Source of the DNA: an uncultured Alistipes sp.
GTDB lineage: Bacteria; Bacteroidota; Bacteroidia; Bacteroidales; Rikenellaceae
Assembly (NCBI GenBank): GCA_947178025.1
Contig: CAMWWU010000002.1
Location: 1-41,089 of the forward strand
Direction: 5' to 3'
Length of the DNA stretch: 41,089 bases
A program made the position numbers and the translations under genes. Below the pieces are notes generated by a model. The model was not told where the DNA came from and made no database searches. It worked only from the letters and a program-made list of their open reading frames with translations. Positions 18,584 through 28,537 of the stretch are shown here, piece after piece (the stretch's first letter is position 1; every line of letters begins with the position of its first letter).

Positions 18584-19297
18584 TTACTTGACCAGGCCGA
18601 ACCGCCGGTCGCGCCGGGCATACTCTTCGAGCGCCCGGTCGAAATCCGCCTCCGTAAAGTCGGGCCACAGCACCTCGGGGAACCACAGTTCGGCGTAGGA
18701 GGCCTGCCAGAGCAGGAAGTTGCTCAGCCGGCACTCGCCGCTCGTGCGGACGATCAGGTCGGGGTCGGGGTAGTCGGCCGTGTCGAGCGCCTCGCCGATC
18801 GTCGTCTCCGAGATCCGCTCCGGAGCGAGCTCTCCGGCGGCGGCGCGTGCCGCGATGCGGCGCACGGCCCGGGCGATTTCGTCGCGCGACGAGTAGTTGA
18901 GCGCCAGGATCAGCTTCAGGGTGGCGCCTCCGGCGGTGCGCTCCTCTGCCTCGGCCAGGTAGCGCTGCACCTTCTCCGAGAAGCGGCTGCGGTCGCCGAT
19001 CATGCGGATCTCGACCCCCTGCCGCACGAGCTCGGGCGTTTCGTTGACCACGCTTCGGCAGAAGAGCTCCATCAGTGCGTCGACCTCCGGCTCGGGGCGG
19101 CCCCAGTTCTCGGTCGAGAAGGCGTAGAGCGTGAGGTACTTCACGCCGTTGCGTGCGGCGGCGCGCAGTGCGGCCCGCACGGGTTCGACGCCCGCGGCGT
19201 GCCCCTCGTAGCGCTCCTTGCCGCGCTGACGGGCCCAGCGTCCGTTGCCGTCCATGATGATGGCGACGTGTTGCGGTATGCGTTTCTGCTCGCTCAT
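18584..19297 (-). CDS. uppS: Isoprenyl transferase / undecaprenyl diphosphate synthase
   Basis: HVAIIMDGNGRWARQRGKERYEGHAAGVEPVR is the cis-prenyltransferase signature. I prefer the MSEQKR start (19297) over 19306, because 19306 falls inside the -7 box. Confidence 0.95.
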   Translation of the reverse strand: MSEQKRIPQHVAIIMDGNGRWARQRGKERYEGHAAGVEPVRAALRAAARNGVKYLTLYAFSTENWGRPEPEVDALMELFCRSVVNETPELVRQGVEIRMIGDRSRFSEKVQRYLAEAEERTAGGATLKLILALNYSSRDEIARAVRRIAARAAAGELAPERISETTIGEALDTADYPDPDLIVRTSGECRLSNFLLWQASYAELWFPEVLWPDFTEADFDRALEEYARRDRRFGLVK

Positions 19298-19365
19298 ATA
19301 GGGCACAAATATAGGGAATAAAAATGAAAAACCGTATTAAATGACACCGAATAATGTCGTGGGGC

Positions 19366-20244
19366 TCAACTGCGGATGTCGATCCCCCACATCATCTTAT
19401 TGCGTAACGTGTCGTAAAAGGAAATATTATGCGGCACGGCGAGAAAAATCCCCGTTTCGGCGCATTTTACGGTGAACGTCGCATCCGGAGCGACGGAATA
19501 GGTGCGGTTGTCGAGCGTGACGAATGCGTCTGCGTGGCGGGCGTGCACCCGCAGTGCGATGACCGCCGTGTCGGGGATCACCACGGGGCGCATCGTCAGG
19601 TTGTGGGGCGCCAGGGGCGAGATCACCAGGCACGAGCAGGCGGGGGCCACGACGGGGCCTCCGGCGCTGAGCGAGTAGGCCGTCGAGCCGGTCGGGGTCG
19701 AGACGATCACCCCGTCGCCGTGGTATGTGGCGACCATCTGGTCGTCGACGTAGGTCTCGACAGAGATCATCCCGGCGCCGTGACGCTGCACGGTGAACTC
19801 GTTGAGGGCCAGCAGCGAGTCGGGCTGTTCGGCGAACCCGCCCTCGACGCGGAGCATCGAACGGAGCTCGACGGCGATCCGTCCGGCGGCGATCTCCGCG
19901 AAGATCCGGTCGAGGCCTGCGCTCGGGGCGCTGGTCAGGAATCCCAGGTGTCCGGCGTTAATCCCCATGACGGGCATCCGTTCGCCCCGGAGCCGGTGCA
20001 CGCCTTCGAGCAGCGTGCCGTCGCCGCCGTAGCAGACCATCAGCGTTCCGTCGGGCTGCGGTCCGACGGCGGCGCCGTAGGTCTGTGCCGCGGGGATCGC
20101 GATGCCGGCCGTTTCGCGCACGTAGTCGGCGAACTCGGCGTTGACCGCGAAGTCGAACCCGAAGCGGCGGATCGCCTCGAAGAGCTGGACGATCTCCGCG
20201 GAGGTGTGCGCCACCTGCCGGCGGGAAAAAAGTATGATTTTCAT
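19366..20244 (-). CDS. nadK: NAD kinase
   Basis: CYGGDGTLLEGVHRL, NAGHLGFLT, GDGVIVSTPTGSTAYSLSAGGP motifs. Start trimmed to MKIILFSRR. Confidence 0.95.
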   Translation of the reverse strand: MKIILFSRRQVAHTSAEIVQLFEAIRRFGFDFAVNAEFADYVRETAGIAIPAAQTYGAAVGPQPDGTLMVCYGGDGTLLEGVHRLRGERMPVMGINAGHLGFLTSAPSAGLDRIFAEIAAGRIAVELRSMLRVEGGFAEQPDSLLALNEFTVQRHGAGMISVETYVDDQMVATYHGDGVIVSTPTGSTAYSLSAGGPVVAPACSCLVISPLAPHNLTMRPVVIPDTAVIALRVHARHADAFVTLDNRTYSVAPDATFTVKCAETGIFLAVPHNISFYDTLRNKMMWGIDIRS

Positions 20245-20339
20245 CGGCGGAGTTTTCGAAAAAATAAGTACCTTTACCACGCCGGGAGGAGGGATCGCCC
20301 CTCCGTGCTCCGGCCTATTGGGCAAAGATAGCGAATTTT

Positions 20340-21062
20340 ATGACAAAACTGAGCGTCAACATCAATAAGATCGCCGTGCTGCGCAATTCGCGCGGCGGCA
20401 ACGTTCCCGACGTAGTGCGCACGGCCCTGAACATCGAGGGTTTCGGCGCCGACGGCATCACCGTCCATCCGCGCCCCGATGCGCGTCACATCCGCCACGA
20501 CGACGTGCGGGAGCTCAAGCGGGTGCTCTCGACCGAACTCAACATCGAGGGCAACCCCGTGCCGGAGTTCGCGGCGCTGGTCGAGGAGGTCGTTCCCGCG
20601 CAGGTGACGCTGGTGCCCGACGCACCCGACGCCCTGACGTCGAGCGCCGGGTGGAACACCCTCGCGCACCGCGATTTCCTGACCGCGATCGCCGCGCGGT
20701 TCCATGCGAAGGGGATTCGGGTATCGATCTTCGTCGACCCCGATCCGGCGATGGTGGCCGGGGCGAAGGCGTGCGGCGCCGACCGCGTGGAGCTCTACAC
20801 CGAGGCTTACGCCCGGCTCTACGCCGCCGGGCGCGAGGAGGCGATCGCCCCCTACGTCGCGGCGGCCGAGGAGGCGCGGCGGCAGGGACTGGGGCTCAAC
20901 GCCGGCCACGACCTGAGTCTGGAGAACCTGCGCTACTTCGCGGAGCGCATTCCCTGGACGGACGAGGTGTCGATCGGCCATGCGCTGATCTGCGACGCCC
21001 TCTGCTACGGGCTGGAGAATACGGTGCAGCTCTACCGCCGCGAACTGATGTTACCTAAATGA
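20340..21062 (+). CDS. pdxJ: Pyridoxine 5'-phosphate synthase
   Basis: [57 protein letters not shown] are PdxJ signatures. Confidence 0.96.
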   Translation: MTKLSVNINKIAVLRNSRGGNVPDVVRTALNIEGFGADGITVHPRPDARHIRHDDVRELKRVLSTELNIEGNPVPEFAALVEEVVPAQVTLVPDAPDALTSSAGWNTLAHRDFLTAIAARFHAKGIRVSIFVDPDPAMVAGAKACGADRVELYTEAYARLYAAGREEAIAPYVAAAEEARRQGLGLNAGHDLSLENLRYFAERIPWTDEVSIGHALICDALCYGLENTVQLYRRELMLPK

Positions 21063-21721
21063 ATACCGACCATATGAAACGACTGATCCTCTTCGCCGCG
21101 GCGCTCGTCTGCACTTCGGCCGTATTCGCGCAGGGCGAATACAACTTCCAACGCCGCAGCCTCTTCGAGGTGCTGCCCACCCATGCGGACGATATCGTGT
21201 TCCTCGGCAACTCGATCACCGACGGCTGCGAGTGGGCCGAGCTCTTCGGGGATGCCCGCATCCGGAACCGCGGCATCAGCGGCGACCAGACGAGGTGGAT
21301 GCTCGACCGGCTCGATCCGATCATTGCGGGCAAGCCGGCGAAGGTCTTCCTGATGATCGGCATCAACGACCTCGCGGTCGGCGTGACGCCGGAGACGATC
21401 GCCGCCAACGTGCGCCGGATCCTCGAACGCTTCCGTGCGGAGACGCCCGCGACGCAGCTCTACGTGCAGAGCCTGCTGCCTGTCAACGGTGTCGCCTTCA
21501 CCAAATTCGGAAACCATTATAAACACCGTGCCGAAATCGAGCCGACCAACCGTCTGCTCGAAGCGCTTTGCAGCGAGCTGGGCGTCGCCTATGTCGACGT
21601 CGGGGCGGCGCTGTCCGACGGCGACGGCAACCTCGACGTGCGTTATACGAACGACGGGCTGCACCTCACGGGGGCGGGCTATCTGGCGTGGAAATCGGTC
21701 GTCGAGCCATACGTAAAGTAA
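21059..21721 (+). CDS. SGNH/GDSL-family hydrolase, secreted
   Basis: Signal peptide; block [13 protein letters not shown], block III MIGINDL, block [12 protein letters not shown]. Confidence 0.9.
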   Translation: MNTDHMKRLILFAAALVCTSAVFAQGEYNFQRRSLFEVLPTHADDIVFLGNSITDGCEWAELFGDARIRNRGISGDQTRWMLDRLDPIIAGKPAKVFLMIGINDLAVGVTPETIAANVRRILERFRAETPATQLYVQSLLPVNGVAFTKFGNHYKHRAEIEPTNRLLEALCSELGVAYVDVGAALSDGDGNLDVRYTNDGLHLTGAGYLAWKSVVEPYVK

Positions 21722-21725
21722 TCCC

Positions 21726-23132
21726 GTGCCGCTGTCGAATCCCATATTCCGCCGCATTTCGCGCATCGCCGCCGAGCAGGGTGTCGAGGCCTACGTCGTG
21801 GGCGGCTATGTCCGCGACCACTTCCTGCGCCGTCCCTCGACCGACATCGACGTCGTGGTGGTCGGGAGCGGCATTGCCGTGGCTGAGGCGCTGGCCCGCG
21901 AGCTGCGGACCAAACTCTCCGTGTTCAAGACTTTCGGGACGGCTATGCTGCGCTCGGGGGGTATCGAGATCGAGTTCGTCGGCGCCCGCCGCGAGTCCTA
22001 CACCCGCGATTCGCGCAAGCCGCAGGTCGAGGCCGGCACGCTGGAGGACGACCAGCTGCGGCGCGATTTCACGATCAACGCCCTCGCCTGGTCGCTCAAC
22101 GAGGCCGATTTCGGGGCGCTGGTCGACCCGTTCGACGGGATGTACGATCTCGAAGACGGCATCATCCGCACCCCCTGCGATCCGGACATCACCTTCTCGG
22201 ACGATCCGCTGCGCATGATGCGGGCCGTGCGGTTCGCCGCGCAGCTGGGCTTCACGATCGAGGAGGAGACCTTCGATGCCATCGCCCGCAACGCCGCGCG
22301 GATCCGGATCGTGTCGCGCGAGCGGATCGCCACGGAGCTCAACAAGATCGTGCTGTCGCCCGTGCCGTCGATGGGCTTCGAGCTGCTCGAACTGACCGGG
22401 CTGCTGGAGCTGATCTTCCCCGAGATGCACCGCCTCAAAGGGGTGGAGCGGCGCGGCAAGCATGCCCATAAGGATAATTTCGTCCACACGCTCAAGGTGC
22501 TGGACAACGTGGCCCGCCGGTCGGACGATCTGTGGCTGCGCTGGGCGGCCGTGCTGCACGACATCGCCAAGCCCCTTACCAAGGCCTACGATCCGCGTCT
22601 GGGGTGGACTTTCCACGGCCACGAGGTGCTCGGGTCGAAGATGGTGCCGGCGATTTTCCGCCAGCTCAAGCTGCCGCTCAACGAGCACATGAAGTTCGTG
22701 CAGAAACTCGTCTTCCTCCACCTGCGCCCGATCATCCTCTCGGAGGACTTGGTGACCGATTCGGCGGTCCGCCGGCTGCTGTTCGAGGCGGGCGACGACG
22801 TGGAGGCGCTCATGACTTTGTGCGAAGCGGACATCACGTCGGGCATCGACGCCAAGGTGCGGCGCTACATGGCCAACTTCGAGCTGGTGCGCCGCAAGAT
22901 GAAGGATCTCGAAGAGCGCGACCGCATCCGCAACTTCCAGCCCCCCGTGACGGGCGAGCTGATCATGCAGACCTACGGCATCGGGCCGAGCCGCGTGATC
23001 GGCGAGATCAAGGAGATCATCAAGAACGCCATTCTCGACGGCGAGATTCCCAACGAATACGAAGCCGCCTGCGCGCTGATGGAGCGGTTGGCGGCCGAAC
23101 GGGGCCTGACGAAAAACGGAGACTTGTCGTAA
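21726..23132 (+). CDS. CCA tRNA nucleotidyltransferase / poly(A) polymerase family with HD domain
   Basis: VVGGYVRDHFLRRPSTDIDVVVVG nucleotidyltransferase motif, RRDFTINALAW, and HD-like LRWAAVLHDIAKP. Confidence 0.92.
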   Translation: MPLSNPIFRRISRIAAEQGVEAYVVGGYVRDHFLRRPSTDIDVVVVGSGIAVAEALARELRTKLSVFKTFGTAMLRSGGIEIEFVGARRESYTRDSRKPQVEAGTLEDDQLRRDFTINALAWSLNEADFGALVDPFDGMYDLEDGIIRTPCDPDITFSDDPLRMMRAVRFAAQLGFTIEEETFDAIARNAARIRIVSRERIATELNKIVLSPVPSMGFELLELTGLLELIFPEMHRLKGVERRGKHAHKDNFVHTLKVLDNVARRSDDLWLRWAAVLHDIAKPLTKAYDPRLGWTFHGHEVLGSKMVPAIFRQLKLPLNEHMKFVQKLVFLHLRPIILSEDLVTDSAVRRLLFEAGDDVEALMTLCEADITSGIDAKVRRYMANFELVRRKMKDLEERDRIRNFQPPVTGELIMQTYGIGPSRVIGEIKEIIKNAILDGEIPNEYEAACALMERLAAERGLTKNGDLS

Positions 23133-23147
23133 GTCTCCGTTTTTTTT
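23112..23147. terminator. Bidirectional intrinsic terminator between cca-like and GH29 genes
   Basis: AAAAACGGAGACTT-GTCGT-AAGTCTCCGTTTTTTTT. T-run on the plus strand and A-run (T-run on minus) on the other side. Confidence 0.9.
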
Positions 23148-23162
23148 CGTGCCGGTCGGGCT

Positions 23163-25043
23163 TCACTCCGCGAAACGGAGCAGCTCCACCTCTTCCGAGG
23201 TCACCCGGGCCGCTTCGCCGTCGGGGGCCGTCGCGTCGAGCCGGATGTAGCGGGCTTCGACCGGTGTCGCGAAGTCGAGCTGCTGCGGCTGCGGATTGTG
23301 CATGATGTTGCCGAACTCCCCGACGGCGATCTCCCGCCAGGTCGTACCGTCCTCGCTTGCCGAACAGCGGTAGCGGAACGCCGTGCCGGGTGTCGCCAGG
23401 CCGCCGGCCGGGGCATAGATCAGACCGTCCAGGCGGCAGGTCCGTCCCAGATCGAGCGTCAGCGGAGCCCGGAGCAGCGTCCGGCGCCCTTCGCGCGGCA
23501 GCAGCCGCGGATCGGACTGCCGGGCCTCCTCGGGAAGGAGCTCGTCCGAAAGGAAAGCCGCTGCGCGATCGAGTGCTGCGGTGCTGCGACAGCCGTCGAT
23601 TCGGATCCGCAGCTTCGACGCTTCGACGGGGGCGAAGCGCAGGAGCCGTTTGTTGCCCACCGTCGTGCCGTGCGCCACTTCGCGCCATCCGTCGGGGGTG
23701 CGGGCTTCGACGGTGAACGCTTCGATCCGCTGTCCCTCCTCGATTCGCTCGCAGAGCATCACCACGTCGATTCGGGAGTTGCGTCGCAGCCGATAGCGGA
23801 GTATTTCGCCCGCATCGGCGCGGCGGATGCGTTCGCCGCCGAGCACCCGGTCGTCGCGGAACGTGCGGGCGAGATATCCCGCCAGCTCGCGCAGCCGGGT
23901 GACGTCGGCGTCCGCCAGGAGCCCCCGCGTGTCGGGCGGAACGTTGAGCAGCAGCACCGAGTTGCGTCCCACGGAGCTGAAATAGATGTCGACGAGTGTC
24001 GCGAGGCTCTTGATGCGGGTGTTTTCGTGTTCGTGCCAGAACCAGCCGGGGCGGATCGAAACGTCCACCTCCGAGGGATACCAGAAGAGCTCGCGGGCCG
24101 ACGCCAGCTGTTCGCGGCTGCCCAGGTCGGGAGCCTGGGCGAAGATACCCAGGGCGGCGTTGTTCGCTGCCGAGCGGGCGTAGACGCCCGGCGTGAGTAC
24201 GGTGGCGCTCCACTCCGTTTCGCGGCCCGCTCCCCGTTCGTTGCCGACCCAGCGCACGTCCTCGCCCATGACGGCCGAAACGGCTTCGGGTTGCAGGCGG
24301 CGGATCGTCGCGAGGTAGGCGTCCCAGTCGTACTCCTGGCGCCGGCCGTCGGGGCCCTCGCCGCAGGCTCCGTCGAACCAGACCTCGGAGATCGGGCCGT
24401 AGCCGGTGAGCAGCTCGGTCAGCTGTTCGATGAAAAAGCGGTTGTAGCGCTCCGAGTCGCCGTAGCAGGCGGCATTGCGGTCCCAGGGCGAGAGATAGAT
24501 GCCGAACGGCATGCCCGCCTCGGCGCATGCGCGGCTCACTTCGGCCACGACGTCGCCCCGACCGTCGCGCCAGGGCGAGGCGGCCACCGAGTGTCCGGTG
24601 GTGGCCGTGGGCCAAAGGCAGAAGCCGTCGTGATGCTTCGCCGTGAGGATCACCTGCTCGAATCCGCACTCCCGAAGCGTGCGGATCCACTGCCGGGCGT
24701 CGAACTCCTGCGGATCGAAGCACCGCGGGTCTTCGCGGCCGTCGCCCCACTCGCGGTTCGTGAAGGTGTTGATGCCGAAGTGCAGGAATGCGGTCAGCTC
24801 GCGGCGCTGCCAGGCCAGCTGGCGGGGCGAGGGGACGAGCCGGGCCGCGAGGGCGACTTTTTCGTCCGGGGTCGCATCCTCCGGGAAACGCAAATACTTC
24901 GTGTAGAATCCGTCGGCCGGGGCGGTCGCGGCGGATGCGCGCTCGTTCCGGCCGGCGGTCTGCCGGAGCTGCTCGCCGGGAGGAGCGGCGCCGGCGGCCG
25001 AAGGGGCCGCCAGTGCGCAAAAGAGGATCAGCTGGCGGAGCAT
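23163..25043 (-). CDS. GH29-like alpha-L-fucosidase with C-terminal F5/8 type C-like domain
   Basis: AFLHFGINTFTNREWGDG, VILTAKHHDGFCLWPT, SEVWFDGACGEG are GH29 features; C-terminal ...YIRLDATAPDGEAARVTSEEVELLRFAE is discoidin-like. Confidence 0.87.
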   Translation of the reverse strand: MLRQLILFCALAAPSAAGAAPPGEQLRQTAGRNERASAATAPADGFYTKYLRFPEDATPDEKVALAARLVPSPRQLAWQRRELTAFLHFGINTFTNREWGDGREDPRCFDPQEFDARQWIRTLRECGFEQVILTAKHHDGFCLWPTATTGHSVAASPWRDGRGDVVAEVSRACAEAGMPFGIYLSPWDRNAACYGDSERYNRFFIEQLTELLTGYGPISEVWFDGACGEGPDGRRQEYDWDAYLATIRRLQPEAVSAVMGEDVRWVGNERGAGRETEWSATVLTPGVYARSAANNAALGIFAQAPDLGSREQLASARELFWYPSEVDVSIRPGWFWHEHENTRIKSLATLVDIYFSSVGRNSVLLLNVPPDTRGLLADADVTRLRELAGYLARTFRDDRVLGGERIRRADAGEILRYRLRRNSRIDVVMLCERIEEGQRIEAFTVEARTPDGWREVAHGTTVGNKRLLRFAPVEASKLRIRIDGCRSTAALDRAAAFLSDELLPEEARQSDPRLLPREGRRTLLRAPLTLDLGRTCRLDGLIYAPAGGLATPGTAFRYRCSASEDGTTWREIAVGEFGNIMHNPQPQQLDFATPVEARYIRLDATAPDGEAARVTSEEVELLRFAE

Positions 25044-26632
25044 GTCCGGTCGTCGATCGGTTCGTCCTTGTCGTGTTCGGGACCCAGGAGCACCGGGTCG
25101 CCGTACTGCCGTTGCAGACGCTTCAGCTCGGCGTGCAGCTCCTCGGCGATCCGTTCCGTGCCGGGGAGGCCGTAGATGTTGTGCATCTCCGTCGGATCCT
25201 CCTGCAAGTCGTAGAGCTCCCAGACGTCGATGTCGTTGTAGAAGTGGATCAGCTTGTAGCGGTCGGTGCGGACGCCGTAGTGACGCTTCACCATGTGCTC
25301 GGCCGGATACTCGTAGTAGTGGTAGTAGAGCGACCGGCGCCAGTCGGCCGGATGCTCGCCGCGCAGCAGCGGCACGAGCGACACGCCGTGCATCTGTTCG
25401 GGTATTTCGGCGCCGGCCAGGTCGAGGAACGTCGGGGCGTAGTCGATGTTCTGGACCATCTCGTCGATGTCGCCGCGGCGGTCGAAGCCGTCGGGCAGAC
25501 GCATCACGAGCGGCGTGCGCATCGACTCCTCGTACATGAAACGCTTGTCGAACCAGCCGTGCTCGCCCATGTAGAAGCCCTGGTCCGAGGTGTAGACCAC
25601 GAGCGTATTCTTAAGCAGATCTTTCTCTTTCAGGTAGTCCATGAGGCGTCCTACCTGGTCGTCGAGCGACTTGAGCGTCTTCAGGTAGTCGCGCATGTAG
25701 CGGGTGTACTTCCAGCGCGCCAGCTCCTCGCCCTGCGGGGCGAGTCGGTAGAACTCCTCGCGGATGGGTTCGTAGAAGGCCTCCCAGGCCGCCCGCTGCT
25801 CGGGGTTCATGCGCCCGACGAAAGCCTCGTAGTTCGGGGTCAGGCGGGTCCGGACACCAGGGTGCGACATCTTCAGATCGTATACGATGTCCATGTCGTG
25901 CGCCGAGGCGATCGACATCTCCTGCGCGGCGGCTGCCGGACGCCCCGCGTAGTCGTCGAAGAAGTTCTCCGGGAGTTCGAACTCCCGATCCTCGAAGAGC
26001 GTGAGGTTGCACGTGTCGGCCATCCAGTTGCGGTGCTGGGCCTTGTGGTGCACGAGCAGGCAGAAGGGGCGCGAGGCGTCGCGCTCGTGCTCCAGCCACT
26101 CGATGCTCTTGTCGGTGATGATGTTGGTCAGGTAGCCCTCGCGGCGGATCGTGTCGCCGGAGTCGAGGATGAACGTGGGGTTGTAGTAGTCGCCCTGGCC
26201 GGGGACGATCTCCCAGTGGTCGAAGCCCGTCGGCGTGCTTTCGAGGTGCCATTTGCCGACCAGCGCCGTCTGGTAGCCGGCGCCCTGCAACAGCTTGGGC
26301 ATGGTCGGCTGCGAGCCGTCGAAGACGCACGTCGAGTTGTCGAAGAAGCGGTTGGCGAAAGAGTGCTTGCCCGTCAGCATGCAGGCGCGGCTCGGGCCGC
26401 TGAGCGAATTGGCCACGAAGCTGTTCGTGAAGCGTACGCCCTCTTCGGCCAGCCGGTCGAGGTTGGGCGTCGAGGCGAAACGGCGGTCGTAGCAGCTCAT
26501 CATCTGGGCCGTGTGGTCGTCCGTCATGATGTAGACGATGTTGAGCGGTCGGCGGTGCGGCCGGTCGCAGCCCGTCGAGGCCGCCACGGCTGCCAGGCCG
26601 CCCAAAAGCAGAAGTCGGTCGGTGTTTTGCAT
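25028..26632 (-). CDS. Sulfatase (S1 family, serine-type), putative lipoprotein
   Basis: NIVYIMTDDHTAQMMSCY, active-site SGPSRACMLTGKHS (SxPSR, formylglycine precursor Ser), lipobox-like AASTGC. Confidence 0.92.
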   Translation of the reverse strand: MQNTDRLLLLGGLAAVAASTGCDRPHRRPLNIVYIMTDDHTAQMMSCYDRRFASTPNLDRLAEEGVRFTNSFVANSLSGPSRACMLTGKHSFANRFFDNSTCVFDGSQPTMPKLLQGAGYQTALVGKWHLESTPTGFDHWEIVPGQGDYYNPTFILDSGDTIRREGYLTNIITDKSIEWLEHERDASRPFCLLVHHKAQHRNWMADTCNLTLFEDREFELPENFFDDYAGRPAAAAQEMSIASAHDMDIVYDLKMSHPGVRTRLTPNYEAFVGRMNPEQRAAWEAFYEPIREEFYRLAPQGEELARWKYTRYMRDYLKTLKSLDDQVGRLMDYLKEKDLLKNTLVVYTSDQGFYMGEHGWFDKRFMYEESMRTPLVMRLPDGFDRRGDIDEMVQNIDYAPTFLDLAGAEIPEQMHGVSLVPLLRGEHPADWRRSLYYHYYEYPAEHMVKRHYGVRTDRYKLIHFYNDIDVWELYDLQEDPTEMHNIYGLPGTERIAEELHAELKRLQRQYGDPVLLGPEHDKDEPIDDRTCSAS

Positions 26633-26657
26633 GGGGTAGTTGTCGATTTGGTCGTTG

Positions 26658-26665
26658 CAAAGATA
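26658..26665 (-). promoter_or_regulatory. Putative -7 box TATCTTTG for the sulfatase-fucosidase unit
   Basis: Minus-strand TATCTTTG about 26 nt upstream of the ATG at 26632. Confidence 0.65.
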
Positions 26666-26741
26666 GGAAGAAGCCTGGGAAAAGCAAGCGTGCGGAGCAT
26701 TCCCGGCGATTCGTCCGGAGCGGTTTCGCCGTCGCGAAAAA

Positions 26742-26772
26742 AACTCCCGACGATCCGTCGGGAGTTCGTTCT
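26742..26772 (-). terminator. Intrinsic terminator after frr
   Basis: AACTCCCGACGATCCGTCGGGAGTT hairpin; the minus strand continues into TTTTTTTCGCG. Confidence 0.85.
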
Positions 26773-26794
26773 CGGATGCGGAGGAGCGTGCGGA

Positions 26795-27352
26795 TCAGAC
26801 CGTCATGATCTCCTTCTCCTTCTTGGCGAGTACCTCGTCGAGCAGCTTGGTGAACTTCTCCACCAGCTTCTGCGTCTTGTTCTCGCCCTCTTTCGATTCG
26901 TCCTCGGGCATGCCCTCCTTCTGGGCCTTCTTGAATGCCTCCACGGCATCGCGGCGGGCGCTGCGCAGGCTGATGCGGGCCGTTTCGGCCTCGGCGCGCA
27001 CCTGCTTCACGAGCTCTTTGCGGCGCTCCTCGGTGAGGGGCGGGATCGAGAGGCGGATGCTCTCGCCGTTGTTCGAGGGCGTGAGGCCGATGTTCGAGTC
27101 GATGATCGCCTTTTCGATGGGGCGGAGCATGTTCTTGTCCCAGGGCTGGATCAGGATCGTCTTGGCGTCGGGTACGGTGACGCTGGCGGCGCCCGAAACG
27201 GGAACCTGCGAACCGAAGTAGTCGACCATCACGCCGTTCAGCACGTTGGGCGACGCTTTGCCTGCGCGCACGTTGAGGAGTTCCTCTTCGAGGTGGTCGA
27301 TGGCCTTCTGCATGCGGCGGGAGGCATCGTTGAGAATCGTCGTTGTGTCCAT
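26795..27352 (-). CDS. frr: Ribosome recycling factor
   Basis: MDTTTILNDASRRMQKAIDHLEEELLNVRAGKASPNVLNGVMVDYFGSQVPVSGAASVTVPDAKTILIQPWDK... is RRF. Confidence 0.97.
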   Translation of the reverse strand: MDTTTILNDASRRMQKAIDHLEEELLNVRAGKASPNVLNGVMVDYFGSQVPVSGAASVTVPDAKTILIQPWDKNMLRPIEKAIIDSNIGLTPSNNGESIRLSIPPLTEERRKELVKQVRAEAETARISLRSARRDAVEAFKKAQKEGMPEDESKEGENKTQKLVEKFTKLLDEVLAKKEKEIMTV

Positions 27353-27376
27353 ATTGTTCTGTTTTTGCGGTTTTGT

Positions 27377-28018
27377 CTATCGTCTGGTCGCCTGGTCCAC
27401 GGCTCGGATCAGGGCGTCGAACTCCTCCGGAGAGTAGCCCTGCGCGGCGACGAGCACCTTGCCGTCGCGGCCGATGAGGTAGTTGCGCGGGATGGTCGTC
27501 GGGGCGTAGCGGTCGAAGATCGTCCGGTCGGGATCGAGGCCCATCGGGAACGCGTAGCCCGTCTTTTCGCGGAAGGCGGCCACGGCCTCGCGGCTTTCGC
27601 CGCGCGAGACGGGCAGGAACACGAAGTCGCGGCCGGCGAATCGGTCGATGATCTCGTGCTGCACGCGGGCGAGCTCCGCCCGGCAGGGCGGGCACCAGGT
27701 GGCCCAGAAGTTGAGCAGTACGACCTTGCCGCGCAGCGACGAGAGGGCGAGGCGCGTGCCGTCGAAGAGTTCGACCGTGAAGTCGGGCGCCGTGTCGCCG
27801 GCGGCGATGTCCGCCGCGAGGGCCGGCCCTTCGTCGGCGGGCCGCGAACTTCCCGGGGCGCTGCTGGCCGACGTCACGGCGTCGCATGCCGTTGCGGAGG
27901 CCGCCGTCGCCCGCCGCACGCACGAAGGCAGCAGCAGGAGCAGGACGATCAGCGCCGCGATCAGCTCCAGCATCAACAGCAGCGTGCGGTTGCTTCTCTT
28001 ATGTCTGGTTCGAATCAT
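27377..28018 (-). CDS. TlpA/ResA-like thioredoxin-family protein, membrane/lipid-anchored
   Basis: N-terminal hydrophobic segment with LPSC; thioredoxin motif NFWATWCPPCRAEL. Start trimmed. Confidence 0.9.
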   Translation of the reverse strand: MIRTRHKRSNRTLLLMLELIAALIVLLLLLPSCVRRATAASATACDAVTSASSAPGSSRPADEGPALAADIAAGDTAPDFTVELFDGTRLALSSLRGKVVLLNFWATWCPPCRAELARVQHEIIDRFAGRDFVFLPVSRGESREAVAAFREKTGYAFPMGLDPDRTIFDRYAPTTIPRNYLIGRDGKVLVAAQGYSPEEFDALIRAVDQATRR

Positions 28019-28023
28019 CGTCT

Positions 28024-28530
28024 TTATCCGATTTTTGCCCGCGGACATTTGCCGCGGATGAATTTTTCGAAGTCCGCCGGCGTACCGAGCGCGTAGCCCG
28101 CATCCGGCACCGGAATCATCAGCCGGCCGGCGACGATCAGCAGCCACAGGCCGCGGCGGCGGAGGATCTTCTCGACCTGCGCGTAGTCGAAATGGTTTTC
28201 GTCCTTGCACTCGCGGAGCCGGATCTCCTCGTCGGAGAAGGCGACCGTCACTTCGGGCAGCTCGCCGCCGAACCGTTTCCGGTGGTTCCGCTCCGCGGTC
28301 CGCGCCATGGCCCGCGGGGAGGCGGCGTATCCCCAGCTTGCGAAGAGAACCAGCAGGGCCCATCCCGTTGCGGATATCTCGCCGCCTGAGGCCAGCTTCG
28401 CGAGAAGCACGGCGCCCGTCGCGGCGGCGTAGCAGAAGAGGAGCGGCTGCCACCAGCGCCGGGTCGCGCGGAAGACCTCCCGCAACGTCTTCCGGTCGTG
28501 CCGGAACCGGACTTCGAAGCGGCTCTCCAT
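28024..28530 (-). CDS. YcxB-like membrane protein
   Basis: Two TM helices, then a C-terminal region VTVAFSDEEIRLRECKDENHFDYAQVEKILRRRGLWLLIVAGRLMIPVPDAGY resembling the YcxB-like domain. Confidence 0.65.
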   Translation of the reverse strand: MESRFEVRFRHDRKTLREVFRATRRWWQPLLFCYAAATGAVLLAKLASGGEISATGWALLVLFASWGYAASPRAMARTAERNHRKRFGGELPEVTVAFSDEEIRLRECKDENHFDYAQVEKILRRRGLWLLIVAGRLMIPVPDAGYALGTPADFEKFIRGKCPRAKIG

Positions 28531-28537
28531 GCTGCGG

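Noticed and set aside
25611-27923. 770-aa minus-strand ORF
   Set aside because: Alternative frame through TlpA-like, frr and sulfatase coding regions; Arg/Pro/Gly-rich with no domain.
24788-28096. 1102-aa plus-strand ORF
   Set aside because: Antisense to the sulfatase, frr and TlpA-like genes; composition typical of a shadow frame.
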